64,000 bases of DNA from Mesorhizobium escarrei (GCF_935825525.1 NZ_CAKXZT010000126.1:30498-94497), one strand, 5' to 3'. Numbered from the stretch's first letter, positions 44,917 to 54,278 are shown. Translations and numbers: made by a program. Notes: generated by a model not told the origin, from the letters alone.

Positions 44917-45526
44917 CCGCAACATCGGCGCTGCGACTCGCATCGCAATGCGATCAGATTGGCGTACCCGCTATCTCCGAGTTTTGTCCTTTCGACGGCT
45001 ACTCGCGGTACGCTTGGGATCATCGGGCCTGATCTCATACAGCGCAGAAGTTCCGGCAGATCGTCGACTTGAAGTCTCTAACCGACCGATATTTTTGGAA
45101 AAGTCCGCGTCGCTGCTGCCCATGGCATGTGCATACAATGGCGTTCCTCGAAGACCCTAAAGTGAATCCTGATTGCTTTAAAAGTGCCGCCCTTGAACGA
45201 GATTCTATGGTCGGCGCCGACTTTGCGGCGCGTCGGCCTTTTTCAACAATATCGACCCTTCTCGGACGTTCCCCGATCCGTAATTTAATTTTGATGCCGG
45301 ACACTGGAGGTTCCAGTGTACCGGCCGTTGTGGAGATTCCCCCATACAGAGCGACACAAGTGGCCTACTCGAAATGAGATCTTCCGGCCGATATCGAAGT
45401 AGGTCACATGACGTCCGGCTCAGCGGTCGCCGGCGCAATCGCCTAGACTCACGGCGAATCCATGTTCTCAGAATGTTTTAATTTACTCTCGTGAAGCCTG
45501 GCCTTCAGTTTCAGACTTTGTCAGTA
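44917..45526. other. Intergenic region
   Basis: About 610 bases, locally AT-rich (45270-45300 and 45470-45490), between cassette B and the phn locus. Short frames on both strands have no recognisable product or ribosome binding site. Confidence 0.4.
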
Positions 45527-45703
45527 TCACGACCTTATAACCTTGCCGGTCGAGCATCTCGAGCGTGCGAGGTCGGCCTGGCCGGGAGCAGGCAGTTCAA
45601 GCAGGGTTTCGAACATCGCGCGCAGGACCGGGACGATCTCCGCGGTCTCGTTTATCCGGCTGGGCGCAAAAGGACGAAGCGGGTGTGCCCTTGCGTTGAC
45701 CAT
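45527..45703 (-). CDS. Small ORF downstream of phnF
   Basis: A 58-codon frame beginning 13 bases after the phnF stop: MVNARAHPLRPFAPSRINE, then VPVLRAMFETLLELPAPGQ. The composition looks protein-like, and another frame (LEMLDRQGYKVVILTKSE) continues with similarly good text, so it may be a frameshifted remnant of a longer gene. Not recognised. Confidence 0.35.
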   Translation of the reverse strand: MVNARAHPLRPFAPSRINETAEIVPVLRAMFETLLELPAPGQADLARSRCSTGKVIRS

Positions 45704-45715
45704 GGACTCACGCCC

Positions 45716-46468
45716 TTACGAATTCTGAGCCAAGGCGTTGAGCAACTGACTGGTGTTGTCGATCGAGAACTGGACACGCTCTCCTGCCCACACGGACTCC
45801 GAAAATGAAACCGGCGTGCCCTTCATATCCACGTCGACCTTTTTCTGAAGCAGGATCGGCTGCGTCTCGGCCTGCATCAACTGACGCGCTTCTTCTTTAG
45901 TCGGCAGGCGCACAATAAAGTCAGTACGCAGACGAATGTAGTCGGTAACGCCGTAATCGGCTAGAATGCTGCTGACAGTTTGTCCTTCGCGTCTCGACTT
46001 ATCGAAGCCCGGAAAGCGGCGAACTGGAAAAAATGCGTTCGAAAAATTGACCGGCTCCTCATCGGCATATTCGAGGCGAACGATATGGTAGACCTGCTCG
46101 TCGAGCGGAAGCCTTAGCGCCTCGGCGACTCGCCGAGGAGCCTCGATCACACGCTCCTTGATCGCTTTGCCAAACGGCTCACGCCCTTGATCGAGGAGGT
46201 TTTGGGAAAAACGGGTTCGCTCGGAGAGCCGGTAGTTCAGACGCCCGTCGCGAACAAACGTCCCTTTCCCATGCTCGACTTGGATAAGCCCGCGATTCTG
46301 AAGCTGAGCGATCGCACGTCGGACGCTATGTCGCCCGACGCCAAAGCGTCCCATCAATTCCGCTTCCTTGGGAAGCGGCGCCCCTTTGGCAAACCGCCCC
46401 GCAGTGATGTCGGCGGCGAGTTCCTCTTCGACGTCTTGCCACTGGCCGTGCATCAGTTTCTTCGGCAT
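45716..46468 (-). CDS. phnF: PhnF-like GntR-family regulator
   Basis: A 250-residue GntR/HutC-type repressor. The N-terminal winged helix has LPKEAELMGRFGVGRHSVR and the wing RGLIQVEHGKGTFV. The C-terminal UTRA domain (about 85-250) includes YHIVRLEYADEEPVNFSNAF. It is transcribed away from the ABC transporter; a palindrome TATTCGAATA lies 50 bases upstream of its start and related sites occur upstream of the transporter and of phnG. This is good evidence that it controls itself and the phn genes, with a phosphonate-derived or phosphate-ester effector. Confidence 0.82.
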   Translation of the reverse strand: MPKKLMHGQWQDVEEELAADITAGRFAKGAPLPKEAELMGRFGVGRHSVRRAIAQLQNRGLIQVEHGKGTFVRDGRLNYRLSERTRFSQNLLDQGREPFGKAIKERVIEAPRRVAEALRLPLDEQVYHIVRLEYADEEPVNFSNAFFPVRRFPGFDKSRREGQTVSSILADYGVTDYIRLRTDFIVRLPTKEEARQLMQAETQPILLQKKVDVDMKGTPVSFSESVWAGERVQFSIDNTSQLLNALAQNS

Positions 46469-46515
46469 TGTCGCTTCATTCCGTTGCTTGTCACGTGCGG
46501 TCGATGATCGACCAA

Positions 46516-46527
46516 GATATTCGAATA
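46516..46527. promoter_or_regulatory. Candidate PhnF operator 1
   Basis: GATATTCGAATA; the inner ten bases TATTCGAATA are a perfect palindrome. It lies 48 bases upstream of phnF, where binding would give autorepression. Confidence 0.55.
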
Positions 46528-46641
46528 AGTATAAGCAGCGACGTCTTCATTGGCAATGTCTGCGGCTGATCCGCAAGCGCGCTGTTTTACAATGCCAAAC
46601 CTTGGACGCGCGCTGAAATCTGGGTGCCCTGACCCACCGCT

Positions 46642-46653
46642 GATATTCGAATC
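46642..46653. promoter_or_regulatory. Candidate PhnF operator 2
   Basis: GATATTCGAATC with the palindromic core ATTCGAAT, 128 bases upstream of the transporter start codon. Shares eleven bases with the other sites. Confidence 0.5.
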
Positions 46654-46780
46654 TCATCTTGTCATCCGAATGTCGTGAAACTGAGGCATGTTTCGCCTGC
46701 CTCACACACAGGCGGCCCGCAAGAAGCGCGACCTCAAGCACCGTCAGCGCTGCACCGCCACCAGGATCCCGGAGAGCCGA

Positions 46781-48340
46781 ATGAACCAGAGCAGATTGAA
46801 AGCCAAGAGCTTGGTACTGATTGTAATACTGAGCGCCGGCGTCGCGGCCCTGTCCGGCAACACGCCAGTCTTTGCGCGTGACCTGACCATCGCCGTTCCG
46901 AAGAACCCGGATAACCTCGATCCGGCCACCGAGAACTCCAATCCCAATCTGCGGGTGGTGCTTTCGCTTTATGACACGCTTGTCAGATTCGACTACCGCA
47001 ACGACGGAAAGATCGTGCCGGGGCTGGCGACCGAGTGGAAGGCCCTCGATCCGAAAACCCTTGAGTTCAAGCTGAGGCCGGGGGTCGTCTTCCACAACGG
47101 CGACACTTTCGACGCCAACGATGTCATCGCGACGTTCTCGGATGTGCGATTGGGGCGCGATAAAAGCGTGCCCACTGAATCCGAGGAGTTTCTCGGCGGC
47201 ATCGAGAGGATCAAGGCCGTCGACAACATGACGGTCCGGATCCACATCAAGGCTGTTGATCCGATTGCGCTCGATCGCTTCGCCACCTTCCCTGCCCAGA
47301 TCATTTCCGAAACGGCGCTGAAGCAGGCTCGATCCTACAATGATTTCACGAAGCTCGATGCGGGCTCCGGCCCCTACGCGCTCGTCAGCCACGAGATCGG
47401 CGGCGCGACCGTGCTGAAGAAGTTCGATGCATATTGGGGTGAAGCGCAGGCGGCTGCTGACAAGGTAACGTTCGTCACGGTTCCTGAACTTTCTACCCGG
47501 GTTGCGGGACTTCTCTCCGGCCAGTTCGACATGATCACGGAAATCGGCACCGACGAATTTCTGCAGATCGAGGGCAACCCGAACGGTGCCGTCGCCGGCG
47601 GTCCGATCGAAACACTTCGTGGTGTGATCTTTGACAGCATCGACAGCCCCATCGCCGATCCGCGCATCAGGCACGCAATGAACCTTGCCGTCGATCGCCG
47701 AGCGCTGGTGAAAGGTCTCTACGATGGCCGCACGGATGTACCGCGTGGCTGGCAGGTGAAAACGTTCGGCGACATGTATCTGCAGGACCGTCCGATGGAT
47801 GCCTATGATCCGCAGAAGGCAAGAGAGCTTCTCAAGGAAGCAAGCTACGACGGCAAGGAGATCGTCTGGCGCACCCAGCACAACTACTACACCAAGCAGG
47901 GCGAAACGGCCCAGATCGTGCAGTCGATGTGGAAAGCTGTCGGCCTGAACGTCAAGCTGGAGTTCAAGGAAAACTGGACGCAGGTCCTCGCCGACACGCC
48001 CGACAGAGCGATCATCGACGCGTCTTCCGGCGCCTACTATCCGGATCCTATTGGTCAGTTCTGGCGTCGGCTTGGGCCGGGCGGCTCGTTTACAAAACAG
48101 AAGTTCTTCACCGTCTCTGCTGACATGGCAGCACTCGGCGAGGAGTTGTCGACATCGGTCGATACGGGGCATCGGCGGGCGGTCTTTGCTCAGATGCTGG
48201 ACAAGTTTGACGAGGATCCGCATTCCGCGAACTTCTACACTGCCGCCCATTTCATTGGGGTACGCAAGGATCGCCTGACCTATCGCGCGCTTCCGACGGA
48301 ATACCTGGACCTCACGACAACGGGCGTGAGCTTCAGGTAA
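46781..48340 (+). CDS. Dpp-type ABC transporter substrate-binding protein
   Basis: A 519-residue family 5 (DppA/OppA/NikA) periplasmic binding protein. Signal peptide: KSLVLIVILSAGVAALSG, cleaved after FA-type residues. The family signatures are present: NPDNLDPATENSN, ATEWKALDPKTLEFKLRPG, VVFHNGDTFDANDV and LAVDRRALVKGLYDG. Such proteins normally bind peptides, nickel or opines. Its place in front of phn genes and under a shared operator suggests a phosphonate-bearing ligand. ATG at 46781 has GGAG six bases upstream. Confidence 0.85.
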   Translation: MNQSRLKAKSLVLIVILSAGVAALSGNTPVFARDLTIAVPKNPDNLDPATENSNPNLRVVLSLYDTLVRFDYRNDGKIVPGLATEWKALDPKTLEFKLRPGVVFHNGDTFDANDVIATFSDVRLGRDKSVPTESEEFLGGIERIKAVDNMTVRIHIKAVDPIALDRFATFPAQIISETALKQARSYNDFTKLDAGSGPYALVSHEIGGATVLKKFDAYWGEAQAAADKVTFVTVPELSTRVAGLLSGQFDMITEIGTDEFLQIEGNPNGAVAGGPIETLRGVIFDSIDSPIADPRIRHAMNLAVDRRALVKGLYDGRTDVPRGWQVKTFGDMYLQDRPMDAYDPQKARELLKEASYDGKEIVWRTQHNYYTKQGETAQIVQSMWKAVGLNVKLEFKENWTQVLADTPDRAIIDASSGAYYPDPIGQFWRRLGPGGSFTKQKFFTVSADMAALGEELSTSVDTGHRRAVFAQMLDKFDEDPHSANFYTAAHFIGVRKDRLTYRALPTEYLDLTTTGVSFR

Positions 48341-48341
48341 C

Positions 48342-49997
48342 ATGAACTTGCAACCCCAAAGTCAATGTCGCGCTCACCCTCTGATCTCGGTTCAGGGGGT
48401 GAGTGTGGTCTTCGCCTCGGGGCAGAGCGGCTCTGCATTGCGCGACCTCAGCTTTGATCTGATGGCAGGAGAAATTCTCGGCATCGTCGGAGAAAGCGGA
48501 TCCGGCAAGAGCGTCATGTGCCGGGCCATTGCAGGCCTGCTGCCGCCGAGCGCCAAGATCAAAGGACAGATGAATTTCGAAGGGCGGCCGTACCCCCTGT
48601 CGGACCGGCGATTGCTGGCTGGCCTCAGGGGACATGGAATCGCCATGATATTCCAGGATCCGATGAGTGCACTCGATCCCCTGATGACGGTCAGGCGGCA
48701 CCTTGCGTTACGGACCCCTGGTGATCCAGGCCCACTGCTGACGACGGCCGGTTTTGGCGACCCCGGAAAGATTCTCGATTCCTACCCGCATCAGATGTCT
48801 GGTGGACAATGCCAGCGGGTGGCGATCGCCTGCGCACTCGCGCGTGAACCCCGGCTGCTCATCGCCGATGAACCGACCTCGGCGCTCGATGTCACTGTCC
48901 AGGCCAGCATCCTCAAGCACCTGAAGGCGGTTGCCGCGGAACGCGGCATGTCGATCATATTCGTCACGCACGACCTGGCGGTGGCCTATCAGCTGTGCAA
49001 CCAGATCATTGTCATGAGAAACGGAGTAATCCTGGAGACCGGCTCTGCGGCCGCCGTTCTCGCGGCTCCCCGCGCCGACTACACCAAGCACCTGATTGCA
49101 TCCATGCCACGGTCACGGCCGCACGCCTCAGGGATCATGCCGCAAACCTCGCCTCCGGCCGGCTTGCGACCCATTGGCGTGCCCAGCGCCAGACACCCGG
49201 CACTGCGTCTTGACAATATCTCGGTGGGCTACAAAACGCCTGACGGACGTCGCTTCGACGCCGTCCGAAACGTGAGCGTTGACGTCGGCGAAGGCGAAAT
49301 CGTCGGCCTGGTCGGCGAGAGCGCTTCGGGCAAAAGCACATTGGCCAAAGCTGCCGTCGGCCTGGTGACACCTAGCGCCGGGCGTATCTCCATGAATGGT
49401 CGGGTGGTTGACTGGAGCAGGCCGGAACCATCGTGGCGGCGAGAAATCCAGTATATTTTTCAGGATCCGCGCGGTGCACTCGACCCTCTCGGCAGGATCG
49501 TTCATCAGGTCCGCCAGCCACTCGATATCCATCGGCTTGGAGATAAGGGCGAACGCGAAGCTGTGGCCCGCGCCCGGCTCCTTGAAACCCACCTCGACGA
49601 CAAGCTATTCGGGCGCAAGCCCGGCAGCCTTTCCGGCGGCCAGCGACAGAGGGCGACAATCGCACGCGCGCTCACGGTTCGCCCCCGCGTCTTGATCTGC
49701 GACGAAAGCGTCTCGGCGCTCGATGTGTCCATCCAGGCCAAGATACTGGATCTGCTACTCGGCCTTCGCGACAAGTACGCGCTCGCGATCCTCTTCATCA
49801 GCCATGACCTGTCCGTCATCCAGCATATCTGCGACCGGGTCGTGGTCATGCGGCATGGCAAGCTGATCGAGGAAGGCCCAACGTTCGAGTTGTTTCGCAA
49901 CCCGACTGAGAGCTACACTCGGGATCTGATTGCGGCCCTCCCAAGGCTCCCCGATGCTCCGCCGAGCCACCTATCCGAGCAGGAGGCCGCGGTATGA
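48342..49997 (+). CDS. ABC transporter ATPase, fused DppD-DppF type
   Basis: A 551-residue protein with two complete ABC domains. First: Walker A GESGSGKS, signature MSGGQCQRVAIA, Walker B LIADEPTSALD. Second, from about residue 300: Walker A GESASGKST, signature LSGGQRQRATIARAL, Walker B LICDESVSALD. The second Walker B ends in DES rather than DEP, still with the catalytic-type acidic residues. It begins one base after the binding-protein stop and overlaps the first permease gene (ATGA). It powers uptake through the two permeases that follow. Confidence 0.9.
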   Translation: MNLQPQSQCRAHPLISVQGVSVVFASGQSGSALRDLSFDLMAGEILGIVGESGSGKSVMCRAIAGLLPPSAKIKGQMNFEGRPYPLSDRRLLAGLRGHGIAMIFQDPMSALDPLMTVRRHLALRTPGDPGPLLTTAGFGDPGKILDSYPHQMSGGQCQRVAIACALAREPRLLIADEPTSALDVTVQASILKHLKAVAAERGMSIIFVTHDLAVAYQLCNQIIVMRNGVILETGSAAAVLAAPRADYTKHLIASMPRSRPHASGIMPQTSPPAGLRPIGVPSARHPALRLDNISVGYKTPDGRRFDAVRNVSVDVGEGEIVGLVGESASGKSTLAKAAVGLVTPSAGRISMNGRVVDWSRPEPSWRREIQYIFQDPRGALDPLGRIVHQVRQPLDIHRLGDKGEREAVARARLLETHLDDKLFGRKPGSLSGGQRQRATIARALTVRPRVLICDESVSALDVSIQAKILDLLLGLRDKYALAILFISHDLSVIQHICDRVVVMRHGKLIEEGPTFELFRNPTESYTRDLIAALPRLPDAPPSHLSEQEAAV

Positions 49998-50950
49998 ACT
50001 GGTATCTCTTCCGCCTGGGGCGGGCTTGCATAACGATCCTTCTGCTTTTGATTCTTGCGTTCTTCGCACTCGCCGCGAGTGGCGATCCCGCTCAAATATT
50101 GCTGGGTCCAGACACCAGTCAGGCCGCCATTGATGCCTTCCGCGAGAAATGGGGTCTTACTCTTCCTTTGTGGCAGCAGTTCCTGATTTATCTCAATGGA
50201 CTGCTGCACATGAATTTCGGTCTCTCCTATCGAACCGGAGAGTCGGCTCTTGCGCTGGTTCTGGATCGAATTCCTGTGACACTGTCCCTGGTGCTCCCGA
50301 CTATCCTGCTGTCGATCGCTCTGGGCGTGCCGCTTGGGATTCTCTCGGCGATGCATCGGGGGCGCTTCATCGACAGGTTGGCCATCACGCTGTCGGTTGT
50401 CGGCCTTTCGGTTCCCTCGTTCCTGTTGGGCGTGCTGGCGATGTATCTGTTCTCGGTGAAGCTCGGCTGGCTTGCCCCCAGCGGCTATGTAGACTGGAGC
50501 TCCTACATTATGCCGGTCGCGACGCTGTCGACCGTGGGGATAGGGACCTATGCGCGTTTCACGCGCTCGGCAATGGTCGAGGTAATGTCGCGCCCGATGA
50601 TCGAGACCGCAAGAGCAAGCGGTCTATCCGAGGGGATCATCCATCGTGTTCACGCGCTGCCAAACGCGCTGACGCCGCTGATCACCATCACGGCCTTGGA
50701 GTTCGGGCACTTCGTCACTTACGCCGCCGTGGTCGAGAATGTGTTCGGCTGGCAAGGCACAGGATCTTTGTTGATAGAAAGTGTGAGCGCCCGTGACTTC
50801 GCCGTCGTGCAGGCGATCATGATCATCACCGGCGTGACGATGATCCTCGCTAACCTCCTGGCAGACCTGTCCTACGGCTTCATCGATCCGAGAATAGCCG
50901 ATCTGCGCCACCGGTCCGCACGCCGCCTTCGCACAGTCTGCGAGAGCTAA
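49994..50950 (+). CDS. ABC transporter permease, DppB type
   Basis: A 318-residue inner-membrane permease. About six membrane segments with the N-terminal first helix typical of DppB/OppB (LGRACITILLLLILAFFAL) and a short periplasmic loop (GDPAQILLGP). The EAA-type coupling motif is at RASGLSEGIIHRVHALPNAL. The ATG overlaps the ATPase stop. Pairs with the next permease. Confidence 0.9.
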   Translation: MNWYLFRLGRACITILLLLILAFFALAASGDPAQILLGPDTSQAAIDAFREKWGLTLPLWQQFLIYLNGLLHMNFGLSYRTGESALALVLDRIPVTLSLVLPTILLSIALGVPLGILSAMHRGRFIDRLAITLSVVGLSVPSFLLGVLAMYLFSVKLGWLAPSGYVDWSSYIMPVATLSTVGIGTYARFTRSAMVEVMSRPMIETARASGLSEGIIHRVHALPNALTPLITITALEFGHFVTYAAVVENVFGWQGTGSLLIESVSARDFAVVQAIMIITGVTMILANLLADLSYGFIDPRIADLRHRSARRLRTVCES

Positions 50951-50953
50951 GAA

Positions 50954-51784
50954 ATGATTTTACGACAAAACCTTTCCCCCGCCATCGTCGGCTGCTTCTG
51001 CGTCCTTTCCTTTTTGACAGTGCTGGTCATGGCAGCTCCGTGGCTATCGCCAAGCGATCTCTCAGAGGTTAACCTGCTGGACCGCTTCAGGCCGCCGGTC
51101 TTCATGGGCGGAACATGGCAGTATCCGCTCGGTACCGATGCGTTGGGGCGGGACATGCTCTCGCTCATTCTGCGCGCCATCCAGGTCTCCTTGACCATCG
51201 CGGTAATCGGCACGATCGGAGGAGCAATCGTCGGAACAACGCTTGGTCTTGTGGCTGCCTGGATAGGCGGCATTCTCGATGCCATCGTTGGCACGCTCGT
51301 CGATTTTCAGGCGACGATACCGACCCTGATCCTCATCCTCGCCCTGATCACCGTGCTTCCGAGTGCAGACTTCACGGTGTTCGTGGCCATCATGATCTTT
51401 CATGGCTGGGATCGCTACGCTCGCCTCGCCCGGGCGATCGCGCTTTCGGCCAAAAGCCAGCCCTATGTTCAGGCTCAGCAGATCATGGGCGCCTCAACCT
51501 TCCGGATAATAACCAGATCAGTTTTGCCAAACGCGATGGCAGTGCTTCTGGTCAACATGTCGATCAACTTCCCGCAGACGATCCTGGCGGAGACGACCCT
51601 CAGTTTTCTGGGGGTCGGAATTCAGCCTCCTGACGTCTCGCTGGGGCTTCTGATCGGGATCGGCCGCGACCAGCTGTTCAATGCTCCGTGGGTCGCGCTG
51701 ATGCCCGGCTTCCTGATCTTGATCACGACGATCTCCATTTCGGTTCTGGGGGACTGGGCGCGCGACCTCGTCGAGGCGGACTGA
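50954..51784 (+). CDS. ABC transporter permease, DppC type
   Basis: A 276-residue DppC/OppC-type permease: LGTDALGRDMLSLIL near residue 55, several membrane helices, and the coupling loop QIMGASTFRIITRSVLPNAM. It begins three bases after the first permease. Complete length for the family. With its partner it forms the channel of the importer. Confidence 0.9.
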   Translation: MILRQNLSPAIVGCFCVLSFLTVLVMAAPWLSPSDLSEVNLLDRFRPPVFMGGTWQYPLGTDALGRDMLSLILRAIQVSLTIAVIGTIGGAIVGTTLGLVAAWIGGILDAIVGTLVDFQATIPTLILILALITVLPSADFTVFVAIMIFHGWDRYARLARAIALSAKSQPYVQAQQIMGASTFRIITRSVLPNAMAVLLVNMSINFPQTILAETTLSFLGVGIQPPDVSLGLLIGIGRDQLFNAPWVALMPGFLILITTISISVLGDWARDLVEAD

Positions 51785-51871
51785 CCACCCCAGAAACGCT
51801 TATCGCCCCAGTACGAAAATCGCCTCTCGGACGAGAGGATTTTCTTCCAGGTCGAGTTAGAAAGGCCAACA

Positions 51872-52777
51872 ATGACCAGCAATATCAGTGCAATCGGGTT
51901 CTATAACCGCCCAAGCTTAGGCGACCTGGAACTGTTCAATGCCTCGCTTCAAAAGGTTGCCGAGACCGGCGCGGACGCCTGCGAAATCCCGATCTACGCC
52001 GAGGAAGTCGTGTCGCGGGGCCGGATCATGAAGGATCGGGCAGCCCGCATCACAACGATCGTCCGTAGATACGGGTTCAAGAGGCTCTCCCTGCATGGAC
52101 CGTTGATTTCGAACTTCATGGACCCCGAACATCTCGATCTTCACAAGCATGTCATGCGGGCCAATCTCGAATTGTGCGACCGCCTCGGTGCCGGATTGCT
52201 GGTCCAACACGGCGGTCATGCCTATCCGGCTCCAGGCGAAGACTGCGCGGACTATGACGCCATGGAGCGGGAGGCGCTGGCCGAAATGGCGATCGTCGCA
52301 GCCGGCTACGGCGTTCGCATTGGCCTTGAGAACATCTTCGCCTCGGCCGACGGTGAGTATGTGCAGAGCCCGAGTGACGTGGCAGCAGCCGTGCGCGCGA
52401 TCGGCTCGGACCACGTGGTTGCCGTTCTCGATCTGTCGCACGCCTATATCGCATCGACCGCACGACGACTGAACTTCCGAGAAGAGCTGCGCGCCATGGC
52501 GCCGGTGACCGGTCATCTCCACGTTCACGACAGCTACGGCTTGCCCAACACCATGCGCAAGTTCCACCGTCCGGTCGAAGCCACCAGCTATGGCCTCGGC
52601 GATCTGCATCTTCCGATTGGCTGGGGCGACATCCCGTGGGAGCCGATCTTCTCGGAACTGCAATTCCTGCCGGACACGATGCTGATCATGGAGATCGAAA
52701 GTGACCGCTTCGCCGATGAACAGCCGGCTTCGCTCGAGCGCGCAAGGCGGCTTGTCCAGCTGAACCCTGCCCGCTGA
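51872..52777 (+). CDS. Sugar phosphate isomerase/epimerase-like TIM-barrel protein
   Basis: A 301-residue AP-endonuclease-2/xylose-isomerase-like barrel. Metal-ligand motifs: VQHGGHAYP, RIGLENIFAS, AVLDLSHAYI, GHLHVHDSYG and LIMEIESDR, giving the usual Glu, Asp, His, Glu set. Such enzymes isomerise or epimerise sugars or sugar phosphates, or cleave related bonds. It follows the transporter at 87 bases with AAAGG ahead of its ATG. In this context a ribose- or sugar-linked phosphonate substrate is possible. Confidence 0.8.
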   Translation: MTSNISAIGFYNRPSLGDLELFNASLQKVAETGADACEIPIYAEEVVSRGRIMKDRAARITTIVRRYGFKRLSLHGPLISNFMDPEHLDLHKHVMRANLELCDRLGAGLLVQHGGHAYPAPGEDCADYDAMEREALAEMAIVAAGYGVRIGLENIFASADGEYVQSPSDVAAAVRAIGSDHVVAVLDLSHAYIASTARRLNFREELRAMAPVTGHLHVHDSYGLPNTMRKFHRPVEATSYGLGDLHLPIGWGDIPWEPIFSELQFLPDTMLIMEIESDRFADEQPASLERARRLVQLNPAR

Positions 52778-52830
52778 CCTTTCGTCACCAATTTTAAGGC
52801 TTGGGCGGGACGCTTTTCTGAAGGCAGAGA

Positions 52831-53194
52831 ATGAGGCTGACGGTTCCATCGCCAACGATCTCGCGACCGAGCCCGCGCCACTATGGATTTCACGCCACCC
52901 TTGCGCGATTTCGCAGACGGCGCCCTGCCCTGCCCGAGCGGCCGTCTGCGGATCGGCATGATCGGCGGCTTCTTCGCCCTCGTTCCTGCCGGTCCCATGG
53001 CATTCCTGCGCGGCTTCGCCTCACGGATCGTGCGCGAGTTCGATGGCTTCAGAGCGCCGATGAACCAGTCGGAGCCCCAACGGCGCATGCGTCGATTAAC
53101 GCCGGTTGCGGCAGCGAGGCTCCGGTCGCGGAATTCGAAAAGGAGCGGATCCCAGGCTGCGACCGGAATGGTGCTAGACATGATATTCGAATAG
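52831..53194 (+). pseudogene. Degenerate DUF1045 (phosphonate metabolism) gene
   Basis: Two frames together give a DUF1045 protein, a 2H-phosphoesterase-like family common in C-P lyase loci. One frame has SPRHYGFHATLA (52876-52915; the family HxT motif). The other, from about 52950, has IGMIGGFFALVPAGPM, then IVREFDGFRAP and PQRRMRRLT, matching the middle of the family. The second HxT motif and the N-terminus are missing. A frameshift and a 3' deletion have destroyed it. The tandem operator lies at its degraded 3' end. Confidence 0.7.
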
Positions 53195-53217
53195 CAGTAG
53201 AAGATATTCGAATATCT
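53182..53217. promoter_or_regulatory. Tandem candidate PhnF operators upstream of phnG
   Basis: GATATTCGAATA (53182-53193) and AGATATTCGAATATCT (53202-53217), the latter a perfect 16-base palindrome. The matching bases of the two sites are 21 bp apart, two helical turns, which would let two repressor dimers bind one DNA face. They lie 58-93 bases before phnG. Confidence 0.65.
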
Positions 53218-53274
53218 GAAGAGAGGCGCCACTCTGCGTTCGATAACCTCAATGGTGGAAGAAAAGAGACCACA

Positions 53275-53733
53275 ATGGATGAAGTGAGAACCGGTGACGC
53301 GGTCATCGGACAATACGACCACGGCCAAGCGCTTGGCATCCTCGCATCCGCTCGGCCAGCTGCGATCAAGGCTCTGGCGGAGCGGGTTCTGGATGGATTC
53401 GGTGACGTTACGGTCATCAGCAACCGGACGGGACTTGCGATGCTTCCCTATCAGGACACGGTGAAGGGCACCGCATTCCACCTGGGGGAAGTCCTCGTTG
53501 CCGAGGCCCAGATCGAAGTGCCTACCCGCGACCTCGAAGGATATGGGGCTGTCGTTGGGCGCGACCTCGAACACGCTATGGCCATGGCCGTCATCGACGC
53601 AGCCATTGCCGCCCGACACCAGGCCAGCGTCATACTCGAGTTCCTCGATGCCGAGCGCCGGCACCAGGAAGAGAGCGATCGGCAGCGGCTGACACTGGTC
53701 GAGGCCACCCGCGTGCAGATGGAGACCTTCTGA
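53275..53733 (+). CDS. phnG: C-P lyase system protein PhnG
   Basis: A 152-residue PhnG. The central signature GYGAVVGRDLEHAMAMAVID matches the family, as does the N-terminal LGILASARPAAIKAL. PhnG is a core subunit of the PhnGHIJK complex; with PhnH, PhnI and PhnL it helps PhnI replace the adenine of ATP with a phosphonate. ATG at 53275 is chosen as the family start; the longer open frame to 52831 belongs to the DUF1045 remnant. It overlaps phnH by one base. Confidence 0.9.
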   Translation: MDEVRTGDAVIGQYDHGQALGILASARPAAIKALAERVLDGFGDVTVISNRTGLAMLPYQDTVKGTAFHLGEVLVAEAQIEVPTRDLEGYGAVVGRDLEHAMAMAVIDAAIAARHQASVILEFLDAERRHQEESDRQRLTLVEATRVQMETF

Positions 53734-54278
53734 TGCCTCTCTCCCTTGCTCCGACTGCGGACGACAGCCGCACGAACGCCGCCTTCGAGGAATTGATGTG
53801 GGCGCTCAGCCGCCCGGGGGTCATCCGTACGCTCCCTGCCAGCGGGTTGGCGTCGATCGCCGAAAGCCTGCTGGACCGCGAATGCTCGTTCTGTGTGCTG
53901 GATGACCTCGATATTCAGCAAGCCGTGGCGCGCACCGGCGCTCGCGCTGTTTCGCAGGGCAACGCCGACTACATCTTCTCGAAAATAGACACGACCGAAA
54001 AGGTCGTCGCACTGTCAGGCATGCGTCTCGGCACGCTGGCTTACCCCGACGACGCGGCCACCTTGTTTGCTCCCGCTCGCCTCGGTGCTGGGCAGGAACT
54101 GCGGCTGACCGGCCCCGGCATCAAGACAAGCCTGACGATCACGGTCGACCGCGTCGCGCCGACCTTCTGGGAGATGCGCCAGCGGGCTATCCGCTACCCG
54201 CTTGGCTTCGATGTCTACCTTGTCGATGACGACCGTGTCATCGGCATCCCCCGTTCCACAACAGTCGAGGTGCTCTAA
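53733..54278 (+). CDS. phnH: C-P lyase system protein PhnH
   Basis: A 181-residue PhnH, a PLP-transferase-like fold that lacks PLP. The N-terminus TNAAFEELMWALSRPGVIRT and the C-terminal segment YPLGFDVYLVDDDRVIGIPR are family hallmarks. It is a structural and allosteric subunit of the core complex. One-base overlaps with phnG and phnI show a tight operon. Length normal for the family. Confidence 0.92.
   Translation: MPLSLAPTADDSRTNAAFEELMWALSRPGVIRTLPASGLASIAESLLDRECSFCVLDDLDIQQAVARTGARAVSQGNADYIFSKIDTTEKVVALSGMRLGTLAYPDDAATLFAPARLGAGQELRLTGPGIKTSLTITVDRVAPTFWEMRQRAIRYPLGFDVYLVDDDRVIGIPRSTTVEVL

Noticed and set aside
46547..48343. 598-codon reverse-strand ORF opposite the transporter binding protein
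   Set aside because: The forward strand encodes a full family 5 binding protein with signal peptide; the reverse text is shadow.
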